Origin: CAWBXL01 sp963837365
GTDB taxonomy: Bacteria; Acidobacteriota; Terriglobia; Terriglobales; Acidobacteriaceae
Direction: 5' to 3'
DNA length: 64,000 nt
NCBI GenBank assembly: GCA_963837365.1
Contig: CAWIMW010000002.1
Location: forward strand, 1,054,001-1,118,000
A program made the translations under genes and the position numbers. Below, piece by piece: positions 1-8,201 of the stretch (position 1 is its first letter; each line of letters starts with the position of its first letter). A model generated the notes under the pieces. The model had not been told where the DNA came from. It worked only from the letters and a program-made list of their open reading frames with translations, and did not search any database.

Positions 1-1
1 A

Positions 2-769
2 GGATTTGATTTTCAGCAGGCCCTGCGAGACTTCATGGCTGCTGGGAAGGCCCCCGATCCAGATGCAGTAAAGCGCGGCCAAACCATTTATGTTCCAACC
101 TGCGGCTTCTGTCATGGTTCCACCGGGCGCGGCGGCTCGGGCGGGCCAAGCCTGGTCCGCTCGGTGGTGGTGCTGCACGATCAGGGTACGGGGAAAGAAA
201 TCTTCCCGGTTGTGCACGAGGGCCGTGTTGCCAAAGGGATGCCTGCTTTTCCGCTCAAAGAATCCCAAGTCCAGGACATCGCGGCTTATCTGTTTTCCCT
301 GATTCAAGCCACCGCCAACCGGCATGAATACAAAACACTGAACCTTGTGACCGGGGATGCGGCGCAAGGCGAGCTTTACTTCAAGGCCCATTGTGCGAAT
401 TGCCACTCGCCCTCGGAGGATCTGGCGCATGTCGCAACGAAATACGAACCGGAAGCTTTGCAATCTCGATTTTTGTATCCCAAAACACAGGAGTTTTTTG
501 GCGGGAAGCCACCCGACCCCGGGGAGAGAGTCACCGCCAAAGTGAAACTCCCCTCCGGGCAAGCCTATTCCGGAATCGTGGTCAAAGTTGACGATTTCAG
601 TATCTCCATCATCGATGAGTCCGGCATGCGCCGCACGTGGACGTTCGATAACGAACCCGAAATCAGCGTTGAAACCAACGATCCCCTGAAGGCGCATGAA
701 GACCTGCTTCACCAATACACCGACGCCGACATGCACAATATCCTCACTTATCTGGAGACACTCAAGTGA
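2..769 (+). CDS. Di-heme c-type cytochrome, 5' end outside window
   Basis: Exported electron carrier, probably the acceptor for the PQQ dehydrogenase encoded next to it. Two CxxCH haem-c motifs are visible: CGFCH (bases 101-115) and CANCH (392-406). The reading frame stays open to the window edge. The first internal ATG is at 35, but a protein starting there has no signal peptide, so the true start is probably upstream. After the second haem comes a segment of about 60 residues of alternating hydrophobic and charged character, unlike a simple cytochrome c core, and then a C-terminal helix typical of the fold (DMHNILTYLETLK). The stop TGA overlaps the GTG start of the next gene (GTGA), so the two are translationally coupled. 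The haem motifs are seen; the partnership is inferred from position. Confidence 0.85.
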   Translation, partial: GFDFQQALRDFMAAGKAPDPDAVKRGQTIYVPTCGFCHGSTGRGGSGGPSLVRSVVVLHDQGTGKEIFPVVHEGRVAKGMPAFPLKESQVQDIAAYLFSLIQATANRHEYKTLNLVTGDAAQGELYFKAHCANCHSPSEDLAHVATKYEPEALQSRFLYPKTQEFFGGKPPDPGERVTAKVKLPSGQAYSGIVVKVDDFSISIIDESGMRRTWTFDNEPEISVETNDPLKAHEDLLHQYTDADMHNILTYLETLK

Positions 770-2358
770 AGCTGCGTCATTTCCTTCTGTTGTGCGCGTG
801 TTGTTTCCCGGTGGTGATGATGGCGCAGGGGTTGGACCCGGCTGATATCTTGAAGCCAAAACCAGACTCCTGGCCTACCTACAACGGCGACTACTCTGGC
901 CGCCGCTACAGTCCGCTAAAGCAAATCAACGCTGAGAACGTGCGCAACTTGAAAGCGGAATGGAGCTATTCTGCCAACCCAGGTCAGGAAGCCAATTTCT
1001 TTGGCAGCAGGGACATTAAGTCCACGCCGCTTGCCGTAGATGGAGTGCTCTACTTTTCGGTACCGGACAATGTCTGGGCGGTGGACGCACGCACGGGCCA
1101 TGAAATCTGGCACTACCAATGGGAGAGTAAAGGAGGAATTCATATTGGCAATCGCGGGGTGGGCATCTATCACAACTGGCTCTACTTCGAAACCCCGGAC
1201 GATCACCTGATCTGTCTCGACAAAAATTCCGGCAAGCTCCGCTGGTCAGTAGAAATTGCGGACGTCGCCCAGGAGTATTTCTCCACTCCCGCGCCGCTGG
1301 TGATCGGCAACCACATCATTATCGGGGTTGGCGGAGACTCGCTGGATGTACCGGGTTTTCTGGAAGCCCGCGATCCGGAAACCGGTAAAGTTCAATGGCA
1401 CTGGGATTCAGAACCCAAGCCAGGCGAACCGGGCGAGGAGACCTGGCCGGATGTAGAGTCCATGCGGCACGGCGGCGGCATGACGTGGCTGACTGGAACA
1501 TACGATCCGGAGTTGAATCTTCTGTTCTGGGGGACCGGCAATCCCAATCCGGTGCACGCGGGGCAAGGGCGTAAAGGAGATAACCTGTGGACTTGTTCGG
1601 TTGTAGCTTTGAACCCCGATACAGGGAAATTTGTCTGGGGATTTCAAGCCTCTCCGCATGATACGCACGATTGGGACAACGTAGAGACTCCGGTCATCTT
1701 CGATGGAGAGATCAACGGACAAAAACGCAAGTTGCTGGCGGTGGGTTCGCGTAACGGCTACTTTTTTGTTCTCGACCGAACCAACGGCAAAAATCTCATT
1801 ACTGTGCCCTTCATTGATCTGAACTGGTCCAAGGGAGTCAACTCCAAAGGGCAGCCGATCCCCGATCCTGCCAAAGAACCTAAAGTAGACGGCACGTTGG
1901 TAAACCCGGCCTCGGGAGGAGCGGCTAACTGGCCGCCGCCCAGTTTCAACCCTGAAACCGGACTCTTTTACTTAACCGCCACTCCTTCATTCAGCGTTTA
2001 TTACCTCACCGACACTAGTAAACGCCCCGAAGGCTATGGCGGACGCGACAACCCCCTCTGGGGAGAAACTCAACTTCTGGCGATTGACTATCAAACTGGC
2101 AAGATCCGTTGGAAGCATGTCTATCCCGAGCAAGATCGTCACCTGACGGGTATCCTGACCACGGCGGGTGGATTGCTCTTTACCGGTGACCCTTCCGCGA
2201 ACTTCATAGCCTTCAACCCGGCAACAGGAAAAATCCTCTGGCATGCGAACCTCAGTGCATCCGTCAGCAATGGGCCTATGACGTATGAGCTGGATGGCAA
2301 GCAGTATGTGGTGGTTGGAGCGGGCGGGACACTGTACGCCTTTACCCTGCAAAAGTGA
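766..2358 (+). CDS. PQQ-dependent alcohol/sugar dehydrogenase (quinoprotein)
   Basis: Periplasmic quinoprotein of the PQQ alcohol dehydrogenase family, an eight-bladed propeller that oxidises alcohols or sugars and passes electrons to cytochrome c. The 530-residue product has a signal peptide (about residues 1-21). It shows the N-terminal family signature WPTYNGDYSGRRYSPL, several propeller repeats (AVDARTGHEIW, ALNPDTGKFVWGF) and the HDTHDWDN segment that carries the catalytic Asp region. The vicinal Cys-Cys pair that contacts PQQ in classical methanol and ethanol dehydrogenases is not there: the aligned stretch at about residues 121-130 reads SKGGIHIGNR. The start is GTG at 766, overlapping the cytochrome stop. 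Lengths of 500-600 residues are normal for soluble members. The substrate cannot be told from the sequence. Confidence 0.88.
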   Translation: MKLRHFLLLCACCFPVVMMAQGLDPADILKPKPDSWPTYNGDYSGRRYSPLKQINAENVRNLKAEWSYSANPGQEANFFGSRDIKSTPLAVDGVLYFSVPDNVWAVDARTGHEIWHYQWESKGGIHIGNRGVGIYHNWLYFETPDDHLICLDKNSGKLRWSVEIADVAQEYFSTPAPLVIGNHIIIGVGGDSLDVPGFLEARDPETGKVQWHWDSEPKPGEPGEETWPDVESMRHGGGMTWLTGTYDPELNLLFWGTGNPNPVHAGQGRKGDNLWTCSVVALNPDTGKFVWGFQASPHDTHDWDNVETPVIFDGEINGQKRKLLAVGSRNGYFFVLDRTNGKNLITVPFIDLNWSKGVNSKGQPIPDPAKEPKVDGTLVNPASGGAANWPPPSFNPETGLFYLTATPSFSVYYLTDTSKRPEGYGGRDNPLWGETQLLAIDYQTGKIRWKHVYPEQDRHLTGILTTAGGLLFTGDPSANFIAFNPATGKILWHANLSASVSNGPMTYELDGKQYVVVGAGGTLYAFTLQK

Positions 2359-2665
2359 GTTTGCACAGGGCATTACTCAAGCCAAGAAGTGCAAATCGAT
2401 GCACAATAAGAGATGTAATTTGTTTCCTCAATACGTTGGATTCGATCTGTAACGCGTTCCTCTTCTGAAACACTATTCAATATCAACGACTTAGCCGGGA
2501 GTAGCCCGATTTGTGGCTAGGCGCCACTCAACTTCTGTGGCCACCTCCGTGCTTAAGTTGCTATGGCGATCCCTGCTCTTCCCCCACTGTGCTTTTCAGG
2601 GTCCAAATTTACTAAAAGATTGGCGTGACCTTGGGGCACCAGGTCGGCCATGGAGACACGGGAAA
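2359..2665 (+). other. Intergenic region before the IPT giant
   Basis: About 307 bases between the dehydrogenase and the preferred ATG of the next gene. The downstream frame is open from a GTG at 2513, but that extension encodes an Arg/Trp-rich stretch unlike a signal peptide. I therefore treat the whole interval as leader and promoter DNA. I see no convincing -35/-10 pair, terminator hairpin or known riboswitch in it. Confidence 0.4.
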
Positions 2666-5600
2666 ATGAAGCACGTAATTGCGCGGCTGGTAAAGAGTTC
2701 TTTGTGGTTGGGGCTGACGTTTAGCGCGGTCCTTGGCTTTGGCCAAGTCTCGATTTTGACCCAGCATAACGATAACAGCCGGACCGGCCAGAACCTGAAT
2801 GAGACCACGTTAAATACGTCGAACGTGAACCAGAGTACCTTCGGGAAGCTTTTCTGGCGCACGGTGGACGGATACATCTACGCGCAACCTTTGTATGTTC
2901 CCGGCGTGAACGTACAAGGCACGACCCACAATGTCGTGTACGTGGCCACCGAGCACAATAGCGTCTATGCCTTCGATGCGGATGATGCAAATGCCAAAAC
3001 TCCGTTGTGGCATGTGAACTTCAGCGCACCCGTGCCCAGTCAGGACATTTGCATCCTCACTGGTGATACCAATCCTGGCGACTGCCCTTACCTGGACCTC
3101 AATCCGGAGATCGGTATTACCAGCACGCCGGCCATTGATCCAGGCACGGGAACGATCTACGTCGTCTCGCGGACCAAGTCCATCAGCAATGGCTCGTATC
3201 ATTTCAACCTTCATGCTCTGGACACAAGCACGGGTATCGAGAAACTCGGCGGCCCGGTGGAACTGGCTGGCCAGACGAGTGGAACCGGCGTCGGTGCTGT
3301 GGGCGGGCAAGTGCCGTTTGATCCTGCTTACAACATTCAGCGTCCAGGCCTCCTGCTGCAAAACGGGAACATCTACATCGCCTTTGGTTCCGTCGGCGAT
3401 ATCGGCAACTACCATGGCTGGGTCATGGCCTACAACGCGACGACGCTTCAGCAAACCGCGATCTGGGACGTCGCACCGGACGGTTGCTGTGGCGGTATCT
3501 GGGGCGCGGGACAGGGCGTGGTCGGAGATGGCTCCAACGTCTATGTCATGACCGCGGATGGCGACTTTAACGCCGATACCAACGGAAGGAATTATGGGGA
3601 TTCCTTCGTAAAGCTCAATGGATCCAGCTTGACGGTAATGGACTATTTCACACCCTTCGATCAGGCAAGCCTATTCAGCAACAACAAAGACCTCGGGTCC
3701 GGCGGGCCCATCCTTCTGCCCGGGACTTCGTTGTTGGCGGGTATGGGCAAGGACAAGACGCTTCGTCTAGTGGACACGGCCAACATGGGCCACTACAACT
3801 CCTCTTCGAACCATGATGTCCAGGAATTTACCGCAAGTGCCGGAACTTTTTTCGGTTCGCCCATTTACTGGAATAGCCCCAACAACGGCCCAGTGATTTA
3901 CCTTTGGGGGCCGAACGACTTTCTGAAGGCTTACAAATTCACCGGTGGCCTATTTCAGACAACTCCGACTTCACAGAGTACGGTCCAGAATAGCTCCGGT
4001 TTTTCCAATGCGGCCCCGCTTTCACTTTCAGCCAGCGGGAGCGCATCGGGGACTGGAATTGTGTGGTCTTCGGCATCATTCTCCGGAGTTGCAACCGGCA
4101 TCGCGCGCCCCGGCATTATCCGGGCTTTTGACGCGACCGATCTTACCCGCGAACTGTGGAACAGCCAACAAAACCTGAATCGCGATGACGTCGGCACGTA
4201 TGCCAAGTTTGTCCCTCCGACTGTCGCCAACGGCAAAGTGTATGTGGGTTCGTTTTCCGGGCAATTGCTGGTATATGGATTGAATCCCCCGACGGCCTCG
4301 GGAATTCGCTTTGTTCAGGTTGGAAATACCACCCCTGGATCAGTCCAGTCCACAGTCAATGTGCCATATCCATCCAGTCAGTCCGCGGGCAATCTGAACG
4401 TGGTCATTGTGGGTTGGAATAACACGACGGCCAACGTGCAGTCGATAACCGACTCCGCCGGCAATACCTACACGCTCGCGATTGGTCCAACTACCGGGAC
4501 GGGCGTGCGCCAATCCATTTATTACGCTAAGAACATTGCCGGCGGGACGAATACCGTCACCGTGGTTTTCAACCAGGGCGCAACCAACCCGGACGTGCGG
4601 GTGCTGGAATACAAAGGCTTGTCTACGACAAATCCGCTGGACGTAGCCATAGGGGGAAGCGGCAGCGGCAATATTGCCGAAAGCGGCTTCGTCACAACCA
4701 GCGTTGCCGATGAACTCATCCTTGGAGCAGACACAGCAACCGCCGGAGCCATCGTGGCTGGCGCTCCGTTCAACACCAGGACGCTGACTTCACCCAACGT
4801 GAATGTGGCCGCAGACCGCATTGTCAATGTGGCGGGAAGTTATGATGCCTGGACGCCTCTAAATGCGAATGGGAACTGGGTACAGCAAGTGGTTACGTTC
4901 CGCGCAGCCGGTTCAATCACCACCCCAACGATAAGTAATGTGACACCGGGCAGCGGCCCCATCGCGGGAGGCACAGCCGTCACCATTGCGGGCACGAACT
5001 TTGTCAGTGGTGCGACGGTGACGTTTGGTGGAACCGCCGCAACCAACGTGGTGGTGGTCGGTGGAGCGCAGATTACGGCCACTGCCCCGGCCCATGCGGC
5101 GGGTGCGGTGAACGTGGTTGTCACCAACCCTGACACGCAGAGCGCGACTTTGACTGCTGGATATACCTACTTGTCCGCATCAGCGCCAACGGTCACGAGT
5201 GTTACGCCGAACAACGGCTTGACCGCAGGCGGGACCGCAGTCACGGTCGCAGGTACGAACTTTGTGAGCGGAGCGACGGTGACGTTTGGTGGCACTGCGG
5301 CGACCAACGTGGTGGTGGTCGGTGCTACCCAAATCACGGCCACTACTCCGGCCCATGCCGGGGGACTGGTGGATGTGATCGTCATCAATCCCGACACGCA
5401 GAACGGTACCTTGACCAACGGCTTCACCTACCGTGCGGCTCCGACCATCAGCAGCATCACCCCCAACAATGGAGCTTTGGGTGGAGGAACGGCCGTGACT
5501 CTGGCCGGCGCCAACTTCACCAGTGGGGCGACAGTTACTTTCGGTGGGACGGCGGCAACCAATGTCGTAGTCGTCAATCCGACGCAGATTACCGCCACTA

Positions 5601-6706
5601 CTCCAGCCCATGCGGCGGGGACGGTGAATGTAGTCGTTACCAATCCCGACACGCAGAGCGGCACCCTGACCAATGGCTTCACCTACACAGCGACAGTGGC
5701 CATCAGCTTCGGACAGGTTGCGTCCGCGACTCCACAGACGCCGACGCAAGTTGTCAACCTGGCCTATCCAGCCGCGCAGACGGTGGGCGACATGAACGTC
5801 GTAGTGGTTGGCTGGAATGATGCTACCGCGACGGTGCAGTCGGTCACCGACTCAGTGGGCAATGTTTACTCGCTGGCCATTGGCCCGACCACTGGGACGG
5901 GATTGCGGCAGTCGATTTATTACGCGCCAAACATCGCCGGTGGCAGTAACACGGTGACGGTACAGTTCAATCAGGCGGCCATCTATCCGGACATTCGTAT
6001 CCTGGAGTATCGGGGAGTAAGTTCGGTGGATGTAACCGCAGGCGCGAGCGGTAGCGGTACGACGACCAGTAGTGGAGCGGTAACAACCACCACTGCCAAC
6101 GAACTACTATTTGCCGCCAACACGGTAACCACGGGGAATACCGCGGCGGGCACGGGCTTCACCACGCGGATTATTACCACGCCGGACCTGGACATCGCCG
6201 AAGACCAGGTGGTCAACCTAGTTGGTACATACACGGCCACGGCCCCCATTGCTCCCTCAGGCAGCTGGGTCATGCAGTTGGTCACTTTCCGTGCAGGCCC
6301 AAGCACGGCGCCAACCATCGGCAGTGTTACTCCCAACAGCGGGTCTACTTTGGGCGGGACCGCCGTTTCGATTGCGGGAACAAACTTTCGCGGCCGGCGC
6401 GACGGTAACCTTCGGGGGCACAGCGGCGACCAACGTCGTGGTTGTCAGCGCGACCCAGATTACAGCGAACGTGCCAGCTCACGCGGCGGGCGCGGTGAAT
6501 TTAGTTGTCACAAACACAGATACGCAGAGTGGAACTCTGATCAACGGCTTCACCTACATCTCCACCGCGCCGACAGTCAGCAGCGTGACTCCGAACAACG
6601 GGCCCGCAACGGGCGGAACCTCTGTCACGATTGCCGGGTCGAATTTTGTCAGTGGTGCGACCGTCAGCTTCGGAAGTACAGCGGCGACCAACGTCGTTGT
6701 GGTTAA
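2666..6706 (+). CDS. Secreted propeller and IPT/TIG repeat protein, N-terminal part (frameshifted)
   Basis: N-terminal part of a giant exported protein. ATG at 2666 gives a signal peptide (MKHVIARLVKSSLWLGLTF and onward, cut near GFGQ). The in-frame GTG at 2513 gives no signal and is disfavoured. Residues of about 30-540 form a quinoprotein-like beta-propeller, with strands such as VVYVATEHNSVYAFDADD and VYVGSFSGQLLVYG. These are followed by a 200-residue beta-rich module (DNA 4304-4909), three IPT/TIG domains, a second module and the start of a fourth IPT. After codon TTT at 6386-6388 the frame turns to non-homologous Arg-rich sequence and stops at 6706, while the IPT homology continues in the +1 frame. 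Removing one T restores an open frame to 9842, about 2,391 residues. The protein is probably surface-attached or secreted; its function is unknown. Confidence 0.75.
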   Translation: MKHVIARLVKSSLWLGLTFSAVLGFGQVSILTQHNDNSRTGQNLNETTLNTSNVNQSTFGKLFWRTVDGYIYAQPLYVPGVNVQGTTHNVVYVATEHNSVYAFDADDANAKTPLWHVNFSAPVPSQDICILTGDTNPGDCPYLDLNPEIGITSTPAIDPGTGTIYVVSRTKSISNGSYHFNLHALDTSTGIEKLGGPVELAGQTSGTGVGAVGGQVPFDPAYNIQRPGLLLQNGNIYIAFGSVGDIGNYHGWVMAYNATTLQQTAIWDVAPDGCCGGIWGAGQGVVGDGSNVYVMTADGDFNADTNGRNYGDSFVKLNGSSLTVMDYFTPFDQASLFSNNKDLGSGGPILLPGTSLLAGMGKDKTLRLVDTANMGHYNSSSNHDVQEFTASAGTFFGSPIYWNSPNNGPVIYLWGPNDFLKAYKFTGGLFQTTPTSQSTVQNSSGFSNAAPLSLSASGSASGTGIVWSSASFSGVATGIARPGIIRAFDATDLTRELWNSQQNLNRDDVGTYAKFVPPTVANGKVYVGSFSGQLLVYGLNPPTASGIRFVQVGNTTPGSVQSTVNVPYPSSQSAGNLNVVIVGWNNTTANVQSITDSAGNTYTLAIGPTTGTGVRQSIYYAKNIAGGTNTVTVVFNQGATNPDVRVLEYKGLSTTNPLDVAIGGSGSGNIAESGFVTTSVADELILGADTATAGAIVAGAPFNTRTLTSPNVNVAADRIVNVAGSYDAWTPLNANGNWVQQVVTFRAAGSITTPTISNVTPGSGPIAGGTAVTIAGTNFVSGATVTFGGTAATNVVVVGGAQITATAPAHAAGAVNVVVTNPDTQSATLTAGYTYLSASAPTVTSVTPNNGLTAGGTAVTVAGTNFVSGATVTFGGTAATNVVVVGATQITATTPAHAGGLVDVIVINPDTQNGTLTNGFTYRAAPTISSITPNNGALGGGTAVTLAGANFTSGATVTFGGTAATNVVVVNPTQITATTPAHAAGTVNVVVTNPDTQSGTLTNGFTYTATVAISFGQVASATPQTPTQVVNLAYPAAQTVGDMNVVVVGWNDATATVQSVTDSVGNVYSLAIGPTTGTGLRQSIYYAPNIAGGSNTVTVQFNQAAIYPDIRILEYRGVSSVDVTAGASGSGTTTSSGAVTTTTANELLFAANTVTTGNTAAGTGFTTRIITTPDLDIAEDQVVNLVGTYTATAPIAPSGSWVMQLVTFRAGPSTAPTIGSVTPNSGSTLGGTAVSIAGTNFRGRRDGNLRGHSGDQRRGCQRDPDYSERASSRGGRGEFSCHKHRYAEWNSDQRLHLHLHRADSQQRDSEQRARNGRNLCHDCRVEFCQWCDRQLRKYSGDQRRCG
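4304..4909 (+). repeat. 200-residue beta-rich module, copy A1
   Basis: First and most divergent of four copies of a module of about 200 residues. Its landmarks are NLNVVIVGWNNTTANVQS, then TDSAGNTYTLAIGPTTGTG, RQSIYYAKNIAGG, and a final WVQQVVTFRA. Copies A2, A3 and A4 lie at about 5696-6297, 7599-8200 and 9243-9839 and are much closer to one another. I do not recognise a named fold; it looks like an extracellular beta-sandwich. Confidence 0.7.
4919..6300 (+). repeat. Higher-order repeat block 1 (three IPT/TIG units plus module A2)
   Basis: Three tandem IPT/TIG domains of about 86 residues (4919-5170, about 5180-5431 and 5432-5689), followed by module A2. Each IPT has the pattern PTISNVTPGSGPIAGGTAV, then ATVTFGGTAATNVVVV, then QITATxPAHAAGAVNVVVTNPDTQ, ending in G-Y/F-T-Y. 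Confidence 0.8.
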
Positions 6707-8201
6707 CGGTACCCAGATCACCGCGACAACGCCTGCCCATGCGGCTGGTGCGGTCAACGTGGTTGTAACCAATACAGATACGCAAAGCGGCACACTCGCC
6801 AACGGATTTGCTTACAACTCCACCGCGCCGACAATTAGCAGCGTGACGCCGAACAACGGCCTAGCGTCCGGTGGCACCGCGGTCACGATCGCCGGCACCA
6901 ACTTCGTATCCGGCGCGACCGTGACTTTCGGTGGAACTGCTGCGACCAACGTGATTGTCGTCGGAGCAACACAAATTACAGCAACCACACCGGCTCATGC
7001 CGCAGGTGCGGTGAACGTTGTCGTTACCAATCCCGACACCCAAACCGGCACGCAGACGAATGGCTATACCTACGTGTCTGCATCCGCACCAACGGTCACC
7101 AGCGTCACGCCGAACAATGGTGTGGCGACAGGCGGGACCGCTGTCACCATCGCGGGGACGAACTTTGTATCTGGTGCGACGGTCAGCTTTGGAGGCACGG
7201 CTGCGACCAACGTTATATTCGTCAGCGCCACGCAGATTACGGCTACTACTCCAGCCCATGCCGGGGGCGCGGTGAACGTAGTCGTTACCAACCCGGATAC
7301 GCAGAGCGGCACCCTGACCAACGGGTTCACCTATCGTGCGGCGCCAACCATCAGCAGCGTCACGCCCAACAACGGGCCGATCTCCGGAGGGTCGGCAGTC
7401 ACCATTACGGGGGCGAACTTTGCCAGCGGCGCGACGGTGACATTCGGCGGGACGGCGGCTAGCAACGTCGTATTCGTCAGCGCCACGCAGATTACGGCCA
7501 CTACGCCAGCCCATGCGGCCGGAGCGGTGAATGTCGTGGTCACTAACGCGGACGCACAAACAGGAACGCTGACCAACGGCTATACCTACACCGCGACAGT
7601 GGCGATTAGCTTCGGACAGTTAGCGTCCGCGACGCCGCAGACACCGACGCAAGTCATCAACCTGCCTTATCCGGCGGCCCAGACCGTGGGCGATTTGAAC
7701 GTCGTGGTTGTGGGTTGGAATGATGCCACATCCACGGTGCAGTCAGTCACAGACAGCGCTGGGAACGTCTACGCGCTCGCCGTGGGTCCTACGACCGGGA
7801 CGGGATTGCGCCAGTCGATCTATTACGCGCCGAACATTAAGGCGGGCAGCAACACAGTGACGGTGCAGTTCAATCAGCCGGCTACGTATCCCGACGTTCG
7901 TATCCTGGAATATCGTGGAGTGAGTGCGGTCGACGTGACTGCTGCCGCCAGCGGGAGTGGCACATCCACCAGCAGCGGTGCAGTTACAACCACCACTGCG
8001 AATGAACTACTGTTTGCCGCCAACACGGTAACGACAGGGAATACGGCGGCAGGAACTGGATTTACCGCACGCATCATTACAACGCCTGATCTCGATCTCG
8101 CTGAAGACCAGGTGGTGACCACAACCGGCAGCTATACAGCCACGGCCCCCATTGCTCCTTCCGGCAATTGGGTCATGCAGATGGTCGCCTTCCGGGCAGG
8201 C
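6301..8201 (+). repeat. Higher-order repeat block 2 (five IPT/TIG units plus module A3)
   Basis: IPT units at about 6301-6556, 6557-6815, 6816-7073, 7074-7331 and 7332-7589, then module A3. By their linkers the units fall into types a, b, b', c and d; the extra b-type unit distinguishes this block from block 3. The frameshift at 6386-6388 lies in the first unit. Confidence 0.8.

Noticed and set aside
2359..2512. Possible riboswitch in the leader of the IPT gene
   Set aside because: No c-di-GMP, TPP, cobalamin or other aptamer core could be recognised.
2513..2665. N-terminal extension of the IPT giant from GTG 2513
   Set aside because: It encodes a basic, Trp-rich stretch with no signal peptide, while ATG 2666 gives a normal one.
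6222..6386. N-terminal 55 codons of the downstream IPT frame
   Set aside because: They overlap the real A2 module in another frame and have no homology; the reading resumes only at 6387.
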